Part shown: piece by piece, positions 25,292-35,365 of the stretch
Layout: the number at the start of each line of letters is the position of its first letter
Position numbering within the stretch: position 1 is the stretch's first letter
Source: Burkholderia paludis
GTDB lineage: Bacteria > Pseudomonadota > Gammaproteobacteria > Burkholderiales > Burkholderiaceae
Reading direction: 5' to 3'
DNA length: 64,000 nt
NCBI RefSeq assembly: GCF_000732615.1
Contig: NZ_JPGL01000054.1
Location: 1-64,000 of the forward strand
The notes under the pieces: model-generated
Seen by the model: only the letters and a program-made list of their open reading frames with translations
What the model was told of the DNA's origin: nothing
Database searches by the model: none
Position numbers and translations under genes: made by a program

Positions 25292-25392
25292 GGTGTGGAG
25301 CTCCGGGTAACGGATCTTGCGTCCGCTTGTCGATTGAATCGAGACCCCGCGCAATACGGCCTGGCCGTATGCGCATGAATCTGACTCCTGCG

Positions 25393-25419
25393 CTTTCGGC
25401 ATATTCGGCAAAAACATTA
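25393..25419 (-). promoter_or_regulatory. Sigma-28 (FliA) promoter for chemoreceptor copy 1
   Basis: On the reverse strand the sequence reads TAATGTTT, 11 nt, GCCGAAAG, against the FliA consensus TAAAGTTT-N11-GCCGATAA. It is 102 nt upstream of the start codon at 25291. The remaining 413-bp gap between the two chemoreceptor genes is AT-rich around 25430-25600 and shows no gene. Confidence 0.75.
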
Positions 25420-25704
25420 TGGTGTATCAGTGAAAACATTCATTAGACGCGCATCATCCTGCTTTTACCAAAACATTCATTTATTGATGAAATGGAAAGC
25501 AAGACCAGGCAAGGGTTTGGCGGCTATTCGTCTGATTATTATGCGCCATTCTTTAAAATCGACTTAAAACATCAATACAAAATCCTTGATACGGTTGTTG
25601 CTCGTGCTGCGTATTTCTATTGAATCGGCAAATCCGGATGCGCATCGCGCGCGACAACCGGAATGCATCGATCGGGCGCGCACGCCGGGTGCGCGCCCCG
25701 ACGA

Positions 25705-27249
25705 TCACCGGAACACGTTCACCGCGTCCACGAGGCGCGTCGCCTGCTGCTTCAGGCTCTCGGATGCCGCGGTGCTCTGCTCGACCAGCGCGGCGTTCTG
25801 CTGCGTGATGTTGTCCAGGTGCACGACCGCCTGGTCGACCTGCGACACGCCCGTGCTCTGCTCGACCGTCGACGAGCTGATCTCCGCGATCAGGTCCGAC
25901 ACGCGCTTCACCTGCGTGACGATGTCCTCCATCGTCTTGCCCGCCTCGTCCACGCGCCGCGCGCCCGATTCGACCCGGTCGACGCTCGCGCCGATCAGCG
26001 TCTTGATCTCCTTCGCCGCGTTCGCGCTGCGCTGCGCGAGCGCACGCACCTCGCCCGCCACGACCGCGAAGCCGCGCCCCTGTTCGCCCGCGCGCGCCGC
26101 CTCGACCGCCGCATTCAGCGCCAGGATGTTGGTCTGGAACGCGATGCCGTCGATCACGCCGATGATGTCCGCGATCTTGCGCGAACTGGCGGTAATGTCG
26201 CTCATCGTCGCGACGACCTCGCCCACCGCCTGCCCGCCGCGCCCGGCAGCCTCGCTGGCCGACATCGCGAGCCGGTTCGCCTGCAGCGCGGTTTCCGCGT
26301 TGCTGTCGACGGTCGCCGTCATCTCGGCCATCGACGCGGCCGTCTCCTGCACGCTCGACGCGGCCTGCTCGGTGCGGGCGCTCAGGTCGTTGTTGCCCTG
26401 CGCGATCTCGTTGCTCGCGCGCTGCACGTTGTGCACCTGTTCGCTGACGTCGTCGACGAGCCAGCGGAACATCAGCCCGAGCTGGTTGATCGTGCGCAGC
26501 GTCATGCCGATCTCGTCCACGCGGTTCATCCGCACGCCGCGCCGGCTCTCGCCGGTCGCGACGTTCAGCGCCTGGTCGTGCAGCCGCTTCAGCGGCCGGA
26601 CGATCTGCGCGTCGAGCCACAGGCCGGCGGCCGCCGCCGCGCCGACCGCCACGCCGGCGAACGCCGCGAGCCCGCCGCCGGCCAGCCCGCACGCCCAGCC
26701 CGTGCCGACGACGACCGGCACCAGCACGCACAGCGCCGAAAGCACGCGCGCGCGCACCGACATCGTCTGCGACAGCGACGCGACGCGCAGCAGCCCCGTG
26801 CGGATCACCAGCCCCTTGTGGAACCGGCGCTGGCCGGCCTTGCCTTCGCGAAACGCGCGATACAGCGCGTCGGCGGCCTCGGTCTCGTCGCCCGGCGCCT
26901 TCGTGCGCACCGACATGTAGCCCTGCGGCTCGCCGTTGCGCATGACGGGAATCGCGTTCGCACGCACCCAGTAGTGATCGCCGTTCTTGCGGCGGTTCTT
27001 CACGAGCGCGGTCCACGGCTCGCCGCGCCTGAGCGTCTCCCACATGTCGGCGAACGCCTCGCGCGGCATGTCCGGGTGGCGCACCACGTTGTGCGGCTGG
27101 CCGACGAGTTCCTCGTTCGTGAAGCCGCTCACCTGCGCGAACGTGGTGTTCGCGTAGGTGATGACGCTGTCGGCGTCGGTCGTCGACATCAGCGTGACGT
27201 CGTCGGGAAAGTCGAATTCCTGTTGGGTAACGGGCTGGTTATTGCGCAT
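25705..27249 (-). CDS. Aer-like PAS chemoreceptor, copy 2
   Basis: 514 residues, same architecture as the downstream copy: PAS (about 15-115: [20 protein letters not shown]), TM pair near 165-210, HAMP-like linker and MCP signalling domain ending in [12 protein letters not shown]. The two proteins begin alike (MRNNQPVTQ then E/Q) and are nearly identical through the linker and signalling domains, differing mainly in the TM region and parts of the PAS, which is what tandem duplication followed by divergence of the sensory part would give. Start at 27249; a sigma-28-like promoter lies about 100 nt upstream. Confidence 0.93.
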   Translation of the reverse strand: MRNNQPVTQQEFDFPDDVTLMSTTDADSVITYANTTFAQVSGFTNEELVGQPHNVVRHPDMPREAFADMWETLRRGEPWTALVKNRRKNGDHYWVRANAIPVMRNGEPQGYMSVRTKAPGDETEAADALYRAFREGKAGQRRFHKGLVIRTGLLRVASLSQTMSVRARVLSALCVLVPVVVGTGWACGLAGGGLAAFAGVAVGAAAAAGLWLDAQIVRPLKRLHDQALNVATGESRRGVRMNRVDEIGMTLRTINQLGLMFRWLVDDVSEQVHNVQRASNEIAQGNNDLSARTEQAASSVQETAASMAEMTATVDSNAETALQANRLAMSASEAAGRGGQAVGEVVATMSDITASSRKIADIIGVIDGIAFQTNILALNAAVEAARAGEQGRGFAVVAGEVRALAQRSANAAKEIKTLIGASVDRVESGARRVDEAGKTMEDIVTQVKRVSDLIAEISSSTVEQSTGVSQVDQAVVHLDNITQQNAALVEQSTAASESLKQQATRLVDAVNVFR

Positions 27250-27345
27250 GCAAGGCTCCGAAAGGCGGATCTGTCGTCCGCGCCGCGCTGACTTCACGCT
27301 CAGTAGCCGAAAAACGGTTTATCGCTTTACGACGGTCTTCATTTG

Positions 27346-27372
27346 CTGTCGGCATATTCGGGAAAAACCTTA
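27346..27372 (-). promoter_or_regulatory. Sigma-28 (FliA) promoter for chemoreceptor copy 2
   Basis: On the reverse strand TAAGGTTT, 11 nt, GCCGACAG, close to the FliA consensus and matching the element before copy 1 in sequence and in distance to its gene (97 nt versus 102 nt). The 11-nt spacers are also alike (TTCCCGAATAT here, TTGCCGAATAT at copy 1). The rest of the 27250-27566 gap presumably holds the promoter of the divergent methyltransferase gene. Confidence 0.75.
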
Positions 27373-27566
27373 CCCTTTCCCCGCATAAAATATCCGTTTC
27401 GGCCAATGCCATGATTTCGATCAAATAATGCTGAAATAATCGACGCGACCGTTCACGCTCCCGTCACATCGCGCCACACGGAACGCCAATGCCGTCAACC
27501 GTTGCGCACGAAGAAACGATTCCGTTTATCCTTCTGCAGGCTTCATTCAACCGATATGCGCACTTG

Positions 27567-28424
27567 ATGAAAAAGGCATTGCACGAACTGAACCGGCTGT
27601 CCTGGAATACGGCAACCGTCGCGCATAACAGCCACAAAGGCGACCAGGCCGCGTTTTTCCGCGCGGGCGGCTCGACGCTCTTTCCGGAGGAACGCGAACT
27701 GCTCGGCGATGTCGCCGGGCTGCGGCTCCTGCACCTGCAATGCAACGCCGGGCAGGACACCCTCAGCCTCGTGCGGGAAGGTGCGGTCGCGACGGGCGTC
27801 GACATCTCCGACGAAGCGATCGGCTTTGCGCAGCGACTGTCGGCCGACACGGGCCTGCCCGCGCGCTTCGAGCGCGCCGACGTGCTCGACTGGATGCCCG
27901 CGGCGGCCGCGCGCGGCGAGCGCTTCGAGCGCGTATTCACGTCGTACGGTGCGCTCTGCTGGCTGTCCGACCTGACCGCGTGGGCGCGCGGGATCGCCGC
28001 GCTGCTCGCGCCGGGCGGCCGCTTCGCGATGGTCGAGTTCCATCCGTTCGCGCTGTATTTCGACCCGCACTGGACGCCGCGCTACGACTACTTCAAGACC
28101 GGCGCGACCGAGGAGCCGTCGGGCGTCGGCGATTATGTCGCCGCGTCCGGCACGGGGCTCGGCGCGCAGCACGACCAGCCGGGCGTCGTCGATTTCGCGA
28201 ACCCGCATCCGAGCTACGAGTTCATGTGGGGCATCGGCGACGTCGTGAACGCACTCGTGTCGGCCGGGCTCGCGATCGGCCGCCTGACCGAATATCCGTA
28301 TGCGAACGGCTGGAAGGGCTTCGACGGCATGCGCGAGCTGGACGGCCGTCGGATGGCGCCGCCCGACGGCATGCCGCGCCTGCCGCTGATGTACGCAATT
28401 GCCGCGCACCGGGTGGCCGCATGA
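27567..28424 (+). CDS. Class I SAM-dependent methyltransferase
   Basis: 285 residues from the ATG at 27567 (MKKALHELNRLSWNTATVAH); the frame is also open from 27489, which would add 26 residues with no family likeness. SAM-binding motif I is unusual but recognisable (LRLLHLQCNAGQDTLSLV), followed by the acidic TGVDISDEAIGFAQ and the post-II FERVFTSYGALCWL. Substrate unknown. The stop overlaps the start of the GNAT gene by 4 nt (ATGA), so the two are translationally coupled. Confidence 0.85.
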   Translation: MKKALHELNRLSWNTATVAHNSHKGDQAAFFRAGGSTLFPEERELLGDVAGLRLLHLQCNAGQDTLSLVREGAVATGVDISDEAIGFAQRLSADTGLPARFERADVLDWMPAAAARGERFERVFTSYGALCWLSDLTAWARGIAALLAPGGRFAMVEFHPFALYFDPHWTPRYDYFKTGATEEPSGVGDYVAASGTGLGAQHDQPGVVDFANPHPSYEFMWGIGDVVNALVSAGLAIGRLTEYPYANGWKGFDGMRELDGRRMAPPDGMPRLPLMYAIAAHRVAA

Positions 28425-28981
28425 CGCGCCGCACCGCCGCCGAACGCGACGCGCTGTCCGCGCGCCTGCTCGCACGCGACGAGGTGCCGCTCGTGTGGAC
28501 CATCGACCGGCGCGAAATCATCGAGCACCTGTACGTGCTGCGCGACGGCACGCTGCAGCGCGTACCCGAGTTCTACGACGTCGGCGGCTGGCCCGACGGC
28601 GAAGCCGACCACTACACGCCGATCCTGCTCGACTGCCACGATCGCGGCGGCTGGTTCCTCGGCTCGTTCGACGGCGCGCGGCTCGTCGCGGCGGCCGTCG
28701 TCGACAGCCGGCCGCTCGGTCCGCACCGCGACATGCTGCAACTGAAGTTCCTGCACGTGAGCCGCGACTGGCGCGGCTGCGGGCTCGGCGAGCAGCTTCA
28801 TCGCGCGGCCCGGGCGCAGGCGCGCGCCATGGGCGCCACGCGCCTGTACGTGTCGGCCACGCCGTCGCAGCGCACGATCGACTTCTACCTGCGGCTCGGC
28901 TTCACGGTCAGCGCATCGCCCGATCCGGCGCTCCACGCGTTGGAGCCGGAAGACATTCATCTGGAAGGGCCGGCGGCCTGA
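28421..28981 (+). CDS. GNAT family N-acetyltransferase
   Basis: 186 residues. The acetyl-CoA binding core is LKFLHVSRDWRGCGLGEQLH (about 107-126), a good Q/R-x-x-G-x-G/A motif A, and ATPSQRTIDFYLRLGF is the C-terminal motif B. Starts by ATGA overlap with the methyltransferase gene, which suggests joint modification of a small molecule or protein; the substrate is unknown. Confidence 0.87.
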   Translation: MTRRTAAERDALSARLLARDEVPLVWTIDRREIIEHLYVLRDGTLQRVPEFYDVGGWPDGEADHYTPILLDCHDRGGWFLGSFDGARLVAAAVVDSRPLGPHRDMLQLKFLHVSRDWRGCGLGEQLHRAARAQARAMGATRLYVSATPSQRTIDFYLRLGFTVSASPDPALHALEPEDIHLEGPAA

Positions 28982-29056
28982 CGCGCCGCGCATGCGCGCG
29001 CAGCGTAGAATTTCCCGCCTTGCCACGGCCGCCATCGGCCATCACGGAGAGCGCAA

Positions 29057-29584
29057 TTGCAGAACGAACCGCAGCCGCAGGCGCTGCCCAAGATCCTCGT
29101 CAGCATGTGTGTGGTCGGTCATCCGGTTCGTTACAACGGCTCGGCGAAGACCGCCGCGCACGAGGCGCTCGAACGGTGGCAGCGCGAAGGGCGCCTCGTG
29201 CCCGTTTGCCCCGAGCTGGCCGGCGGCTTCAGCGTGCCGCGCCCGCCCGCCGAGATCGCGGACGGCGCGTCGGGGCAGCGGGTCCTGTCGGGCGCCGCGC
29301 GCATCGTCGACGTGAACGGTACCGACGTGACCGCGCCGTTCGTGTCCGGCGCGCACACCGCGCTGGCGCTGGCGCGCACGCACGATTGCCGGTTCGCGAT
29401 CCTCGCCGACGGCAGTCCGTCGTGCGGCAGCACGTTCATTTACGACGGGAGTTTCGCGAACCGGCGGCACGCGGGCGACGGCGTTACCGCCGCGCTGCTG
29501 CGCGAGCACGGCATCGAGGTGTTCGCGGATACCGAGATCGATGCGCTCGACGCACGTCTCAAGCTGATTTCGCAGGCCGGTTAA
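29057..29584 (+). CDS. DUF523 family protein
   Basis: 175 residues. The family's conserved Cys and glycine motifs are present: ILVSMCVVGHPVRYNG near 13-28, VPVCPELAGG near 49-58, and ADGSPSCGSTFIYDG near 117-131. The conserved N-terminus begins before any ATG, so the TTG at 29057 (GGAG 7 nt upstream) is taken as start. Function unknown; the cysteine pattern hints at metal or Fe-S binding. Convergent with pcaF across two strong hairpins. Confidence 0.85.
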   Translation: MQNEPQPQALPKILVSMCVVGHPVRYNGSAKTAAHEALERWQREGRLVPVCPELAGGFSVPRPPAEIADGASGQRVLSGAARIVDVNGTDVTAPFVSGAHTALALARTHDCRFAILADGSPSCGSTFIYDGSFANRRHAGDGVTAALLREHGIEVFADTEIDALDARLKLISQAG

Positions 29585-29586
29585 CG

Positions 29587-29624
29587 ACGATGCGCGGCAC
29601 GACGATCGTCGTGCCGCGCATCGT
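29587..29624. terminator. 38-bp perfect palindrome, bidirectional terminator candidate
   Basis: Two 19-nt arms (ACGATGCGCGGCACGACGA and its exact complement) with no spacer, starting 3 nt after the DUF523 stop in the gap before the convergent pcaF stop. It would form a very stable hairpin from either strand. Confidence 0.6.
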
Positions 29625-29647
29625 TGCACCAGCGGTATGGCGGTCAA

Positions 29648-29682
29648 GCGGCGACGCGGCGCGGATCCGGCCGCGTCGCCGC
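29648..29682. terminator. Second hairpin in the DUF523/pcaF convergent gap
   Basis: 13-bp perfect stem GCGGCGACGCGGC / GCCGCGTCGCCGC with a 9-nt loop, 10 nt beyond the pcaF stop on the reverse strand. Likely terminator of pcaF. Confidence 0.55.
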
Positions 29683-29692
29683 ATGACATGCG

Positions 29693-30895
<1,203 letters not shown>

Positions 30896-31054
30896 CAGTG
30901 TCTCCAGTCGGCCGGAACGGGCGCGGGCGCGCTTGCTCCGGTCCCACGCTTCGCGGTCGGCCGGCACCGGAGAACCGGCGCCCGCTGCGGCCACCTGCAA
31001 CGCGGGGAAATGAACGGGGCGCGCCCCTTGCATTGCCCGCCGGGATGCGCTTAA

Positions 31055-31094
31055 ATGTTCTATATACGAACATAAGATCGTGTATCGAACGTTC
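31055..31094. promoter_or_regulatory. Candidate IclR (PcaR-type) operator between pcaF and its regulator
   Basis: Two symmetric elements: ATGTTC-7 nt-GAACAT at 31055-31073 and the perfect octamer GAACGTTC at 31087-31094, sharing the GAAC half-site. They lie about 160 nt from the pcaF start and 110 nt before the regulator start, in an AT-rich stretch of the 310-bp divergent gap. PcaR-family proteins bind such inverted repeats; the assignment is inference. Confidence 0.5.
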
Positions 31095-31205
31095 AACGCA
31101 TCATAGGGAGTCCGGGGACGACCTGTCAAGCGCCCGGCCTGCCGTGCGGTTGGCGTGTCAGGCCCCATGCGCTATCTTCTCGGCTGCACGATATTCCGAC
31201 CGCTC

Positions 31206-31991
31206 ATGACAACCGAAGACACTCAGAAACCCGGCGACTCCTACGTCCAGTCGTTCGCCCGCGGGCTCGCGGTGATCCGCGCGTTCGACGCGCAGCGCCC
31301 GGAGCAGACGCTCACCGAAGTCGCGGCGGCCACCGGCCTGACGCGCGCGGGTGCGCGCCGGATCCTGCTCACGCTGCAGACGCTTGGCTACGTCGAGGCC
31401 GACGGCCGGCTGTTCCGGCTCACGCCGAAGATCCTCGAGCTCGGCTTCGCGTACCTGACGTCGATGCCGTTCTGGAATCTCGCCGACCCGGTGATGGAGC
31501 AACTGTCCGCGCAGATCCACGAAAGCTGCTCGGCGGCCGTGCTCGACCGCACCGAGATCGTCTACGTGCTGCGCGTGCCGACCCACAAGATCATGACGAT
31601 CAACCTGTCGATCGGCAGCCGGCTGCCCGCGTACTGCACGTCGATGGGCCGCGTGCTGCTGTCCGCGCTCGACGACGCGGCGCTTGACGAAACGCTCGCG
31701 CAAAGCGGCATCCGCGCGCATACGCCGCGCACGATCACGGACCTCGGCGAACTGAAGGCGACGATCGCGCAGGTGCGCCAGCAGGGCTGGGCCGTGGTCG
31801 ACCAGGAACTCGAAGTGGGCCTGATGTCGATCTCCGCGCCGATCCGCAACCGGCGCGGGCAGATCATCGCGGCGATGAACATCAGCGGCAATGCGCAGCG
31901 GCACACCGCGAAGCAGATGGTGAAGGAATTTCTCGGGCCGCTGCAGCAGGCCGCGCAGACCGTGTCGGAACTGGTCGCGCGGCGCGGATGA
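31206..31991 (+). CDS. IclR-family regulator, PcaR/PobR type
   Basis: 261 residues from the ATG at 31206. The start SYVQSFARGLAVIRAF is the hallmark of the PcaR/PcaU/PobR branch of IclR. wHTH about 35-85 (TLTEVAAATGLTRAGARRIL), effector domain about 100-255 with YCTSMGRVLLSAL and MSISAPIRNRRGQIIAAMNI. Sits divergently from pcaF, so it most likely activates beta-ketoadipate pathway genes in response to beta-ketoadipate or a related aromatic intermediate. An upstream in-frame extension to 31155 is unsupported. Confidence 0.88.
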   Translation: MTTEDTQKPGDSYVQSFARGLAVIRAFDAQRPEQTLTEVAAATGLTRAGARRILLTLQTLGYVEADGRLFRLTPKILELGFAYLTSMPFWNLADPVMEQLSAQIHESCSAAVLDRTEIVYVLRVPTHKIMTINLSIGSRLPAYCTSMGRVLLSALDDAALDETLAQSGIRAHTPRTITDLGELKATIAQVRQQGWAVVDQELEVGLMSISAPIRNRRGQIIAAMNISGNAQRHTAKQMVKEFLGPLQQAAQTVSELVARRG

Positions 31992-32057
31992 GCGGCAAGC
32001 GGTCATGCGGGCGCACCGCACCCGCACGACCGAGCGCCGCCGTCGGCGGGCAGCGCG

Positions 32058-33572
32058 TCAACCGTTGCCGGCGAACGCCGTTCCCATCGGCTTCGTCCGG
32101 ATGCCCGGCGCCAGCCGGGTCCACGGCAGATCGGCCGGATCGGCCGTCATCGGGCCGGGCGCCTTGGCCACGAGCACCGCGTGGGCGATGCCCTGGAAGT
32201 CGGCGCGAAAATGCACGGAGCTTTTGTTGACGAGGATGCGCATCGCTTCCGGCTCGACGCCGCCCACGCGATAGAGATTGCGGTCGAGCATCTGCGCCTT
32301 GCCGCTGCTCACCACGATCAGCACGCCGTCGATCCGCAAGCACGCGACCGGGCCGACATCCGCCCGCATGCCGTTCATCATCGGGCCGTCGTACCGGCAG
32401 ACGCCGTCGGACAGCGTCACGACCTCGAAGCGCCCGCGGTACGGCTCGTCGCCGGGCACGCCGGCGACACCGCCGAGCGCCACCTCGATGAACGCGCCGA
32501 CCCCGGCGCGATGGGCCTCGGCCGCGGCGGCCGGGTCCCAGATCAGGCCGATCGCCGCACCCTTTGCGCCATTGCGCAGCAGCGCCCGCAGCATGCCCGT
32601 CGTGTTCGAATCGCCGCCCGCGCCGGGATTGTCCTGCGTATCCGCGATGACGACCGGCTTGCCGGCCCCCTCCGCAAGCCGCATCGCCTCGCGCACGGCG
32701 GCATCGGGCGACAGGAACGGCACCTGCCACGCGGCCTCGTCCGCCAGCATCCTGGCGTAGAGCGCGTCCACGGCGGCCTCCGCCGACGCGACGTCGTCGC
32801 CGTAACCCCAGATGACCGGGCCGCATTCGGGGAAATCGGCCGCCGGAAAGCCCGGCGCAAACGACAACGACGCCACGGCCCCGGTCTCCAGCGCCGCGAG
32901 CTGCGCATACATGCCGCACGAAGGCTCGAGCAGCGTGCACATGCCGTTGATCGGGATCAGGAACGGCAGCCGGCGCACCGCGCGATGCAGCGGGCGGCCG
33001 CCCGCCGCCTTCAGGTCGAGCAGGCGCCCGAGCAGCGCGGCAGCGCGTTCGCCGGTCTCGGCCATGTCGACATGCGGATAGGTGCGGAAGGCGACCAGGA
33101 CGTCGGCCTCGCGCAGCATCTTCCCGGTGACGTTGGCGTGCAGGTCAAGCGACACGACCACGGGCACGTCCGGGCCGACCGCGGCACGCACGCGCTCCAG
33201 CAGCGTTCCCTCGCCGTCGTCGGTATGCTCGGCGACCATCGCGCCGTGCAGGTCGAGATACACCGCGTCGTAGCCGCCGTTGCGCACCGCCGCGAGGATT
33301 TCGCCGGCGATGCGCTCGAACGCGTCCTCGGTCACGTGGGCCGACGGGCTGGCGCCCGCCCAGATGACCGGCAGCAAGGTCCAGCCGCGCCGTTGCGCCG
33401 CGACGATGAAGCCGCCCGCGGGAATATTGACGTCGCGCAGCGCGAGCATGTCGTCGCCGCGCACCATGGCCGGGAAGCCCTCGCCGCGCTCGAAGTTTTC
33501 GTAGGCGGCTTTCGACGGTGCAAACGTATTGGTCTCGTGCTGAAAGCCGGCGATCAGGATGCGTGTGTTCAA
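32058..33572 (-). CDS. M81 family metallopeptidase (MlrC-like)
   Basis: 504 residues, full length for the MlrC family, named after the microcystin-degradation peptidase MlrC. The N-terminal domain has RILIAGFQHETNTFAP and YLDLHGAMV near 107, with SLDLHANVT near 144 and YPHVDMAETGERA near 167 providing the metal-binding His/Asp/Glu. The C-terminal domain begins near 310 (PVVIADTQDNPGAGGDSNTT). The start is TTG at 33572 with GGAG 9 nt upstream. Next to an MFS carrier and a LysR regulator; in this context it probably hydrolyses an imported peptide- or amide-like compound, not necessarily a microcystin. Confidence 0.88.
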   Translation of the reverse strand: MNTRILIAGFQHETNTFAPSKAAYENFERGEGFPAMVRGDDMLALRDVNIPAGGFIVAAQRRGWTLLPVIWAGASPSAHVTEDAFERIAGEILAAVRNGGYDAVYLDLHGAMVAEHTDDGEGTLLERVRAAVGPDVPVVVSLDLHANVTGKMLREADVLVAFRTYPHVDMAETGERAAALLGRLLDLKAAGGRPLHRAVRRLPFLIPINGMCTLLEPSCGMYAQLAALETGAVASLSFAPGFPAADFPECGPVIWGYGDDVASAEAAVDALYARMLADEAAWQVPFLSPDAAVREAMRLAEGAGKPVVIADTQDNPGAGGDSNTTGMLRALLRNGAKGAAIGLIWDPAAAAEAHRAGVGAFIEVALGGVAGVPGDEPYRGRFEVVTLSDGVCRYDGPMMNGMRADVGPVACLRIDGVLIVVSSGKAQMLDRNLYRVGGVEPEAMRILVNKSSVHFRADFQGIAHAVLVAKAPGPMTADPADLPWTRLAPGIRTKPMGTAFAGNG

Positions 33573-33615
33573 AGGCGTGTCTCCGGAAACAGGTTGTCAA
33601 GGCACCGGCAACGCC

Positions 33616-33906
33616 AGGGCCTGTTCACGCTAGTAACGGGCTGGCGAACGTGCCTTTGCGCCCGCAGGGCAAGGAGAAAGGCGGCGCGCAATGGCCGTCG
33701 GCATCGCAACGACGAGCGACGCCGCAACGCGGGCGCAAAGGCACGTTCGCCTGTCTGGAAAAAATCGTTCGCGGGGCTGGCCCCCGGAAGGGCCGATCGC
33801 CGCGTCAGGCTGCTCGCGAATACGTCGAGTATTCGCTTCGTCGTATTCCTTGCGCCCGGCCCTTCCGGGGGCCGGCGCAAGCCCGGTATGCGTGTGAACG
33901 GGCCCT
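33616..33906. repeat. 291-bp nested inverted-repeat element
   Basis: Non-coding segment filling the gap between the M81 gene and the MFS stop codon. Outer arms of 13 nt (33616-33628 and 33894-33906, one mismatch); a perfect 23-bp pair at 33643-33665 and 33729-33751; a perfect 17-bp pair at 33779-33795 and 33857-33873; and a small 8-bp hairpin at 33816-33836. The right end overlaps the MFS stop codon by two bases. The layout resembles a mobile palindromic (REP/MITE-like) element or a strongly folded 3'-UTR RNA. Copy number elsewhere is unknown. Confidence 0.75.
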
Positions 33907-35224
33907 AAGCCGTCGCCAGCTCGTCGTGCGGCGCGGGCAGCCGGTTCGCCACCAGCACCGCGGCGCCCGCGACCAGCAGCGCCACCATCACCAGCAGGCC
34001 GGCCGCCATGCTGCCCGTGGCCGAGTGGATCGCCCCGATGATGGTCGGGCTCAGGAAGCCGCCGATCAGGCCGATCGTATTGATCAGCGCGATGCCCCCC
34101 GCGGCCGCGTCGCCCTTCAGGTATTGTGACGGAATCGCCCAGAACACGGTGTACGCCGCCCAGATCATCGACGTGGCGATCGTCATGCCGACCAGCGAGA
34201 CGGCGAGATTGCCGTTGGCGGTCGTCGCCACGGCCAGCGCGAGCGCGCCGATCAGCGCCGGCACCGCGCTGTGGTAACGCCGCTCGCCGCGGCGGTCCGA
34301 CCTGCGGCCGATGACGACCATCGCGAGCGCGGCGCACACGTACGGAATCATCGAGTACAGCCCGATCTGCATCGTGTCGGTCACGCCGTCTGCCTTGATG
34401 ATCGACGGCAGCCAGAAGCTCACCGCGTAGATCCCGCAGATGATCGTGAAGTACGCGAACGCCAGCAGGTACACGCGCGGATCGCGCGCCACCTGGCCGA
34501 ACGAGTGATGCCCCGCGCCGCGCGTGTGCAGCTCGGCGGCGAGCATTCGCTTCTCGTCGTCGGTCAGCCATTTCGCATCGGCCGGCCGGTCGGACAGCAC
34601 CCTGAGCGCGAGCGCGCCGAGCAGCACGCACGGCAGGCCTTCGACGACGAACATCCACTGCCAGCCGGCCAGGCCGTGGGCGCCGGACAGCCCGGTCATC
34701 AGCCACGCCGACAGCGGCGACCCGAACGCGCCGCCGATCGGGCCGGCGAGCATGACGACCGCCATCACGCCGGCCATCCGGCGCTGGCCGTACCAGTAGG
34801 TCAGGTAAAAGATCATCCCCGGCGCGAAACCCGCTTCGAACACGCCGAGCAGGAAGCGCATCGCATAGAACGTGGTCTCGTTGTGGACGAACATCATGCC
34901 GGCCGACGTCAGGCCCCACAGCACCATGATCCGGCTGATGGTCTTGCAAGCGCCGATCCTCGGCAGCAGCAGGTTGCTCGGGATCTCGAACAGCACGTAG
35001 CCGAGAAAGAAGATGCCCGCGCCGAGCCCGTACACCGCATCGGAGATGCCCAGCTCGCTCTGCATGGCGAGCTTCGCGAACCCGATGTTCACGCGATCGA
35101 GGTACGCGAACGTGTAACAGAGCAGCAGGAACGGCAGCAGGCGCCAGTTCAGCTTGCGATACAGGGCCTGATGCGCCGGGCTGTCCGGCGCGGCCGGAAG
35201 TTGAGGGGATGGAACGGCGGACAT
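33905..35224 (-). CDS. MFS transporter, anion:cation symporter (tartrate/phthalate-permease-like) family
   Basis: 439 residues with 12 predicted TM helices. The N-terminus [20 protein letters not shown] followed by [10 protein letters not shown] is the signature of the ACS family, which imports organic acids such as tartrate, phthalate, glucarate or allantoate. [20 protein letters not shown] and [19 protein letters not shown] are also typical. Divergent from a LysR gene (141-bp gap) and upstream of the M81 peptidase gene on the same strand, although a 291-bp folded element separates them. Confidence 0.9.
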   Translation of the reverse strand: MSAVPSPQLPAAPDSPAHQALYRKLNWRLLPFLLLCYTFAYLDRVNIGFAKLAMQSELGISDAVYGLGAGIFFLGYVLFEIPSNLLLPRIGACKTISRIMVLWGLTSAGMMFVHNETTFYAMRFLLGVFEAGFAPGMIFYLTYWYGQRRMAGVMAVVMLAGPIGGAFGSPLSAWLMTGLSGAHGLAGWQWMFVVEGLPCVLLGALALRVLSDRPADAKWLTDDEKRMLAAELHTRGAGHHSFGQVARDPRVYLLAFAYFTIICGIYAVSFWLPSIIKADGVTDTMQIGLYSMIPYVCAALAMVVIGRRSDRRGERRYHSAVPALIGALALAVATTANGNLAVSLVGMTIATSMIWAAYTVFWAIPSQYLKGDAAAGGIALINTIGLIGGFLSPTIIGAIHSATGSMAAGLLVMVALLVAGAAVLVANRLPAPHDELATA

Positions 35225-35365
35225 GCGCTCTCCTTTAGGGCGTATTGCTTCAAATCCCGCATCGATGTTCGAATCGTCGAGGAGACGAAAAAGCGGCGCA
35301 AGAGCAACCTAAGCGAGTTATCGTTGCTCAACGGGCAACACTTCACCGGCACACCAACCGACATC

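Noticed and set aside
34271-35365. Long open extension upstream of the LysR gene at 35366
   Set aside because: It is the complement of the MFS carrier; LysR proteins start at the helix-turn-helix, which begins right after 35366.
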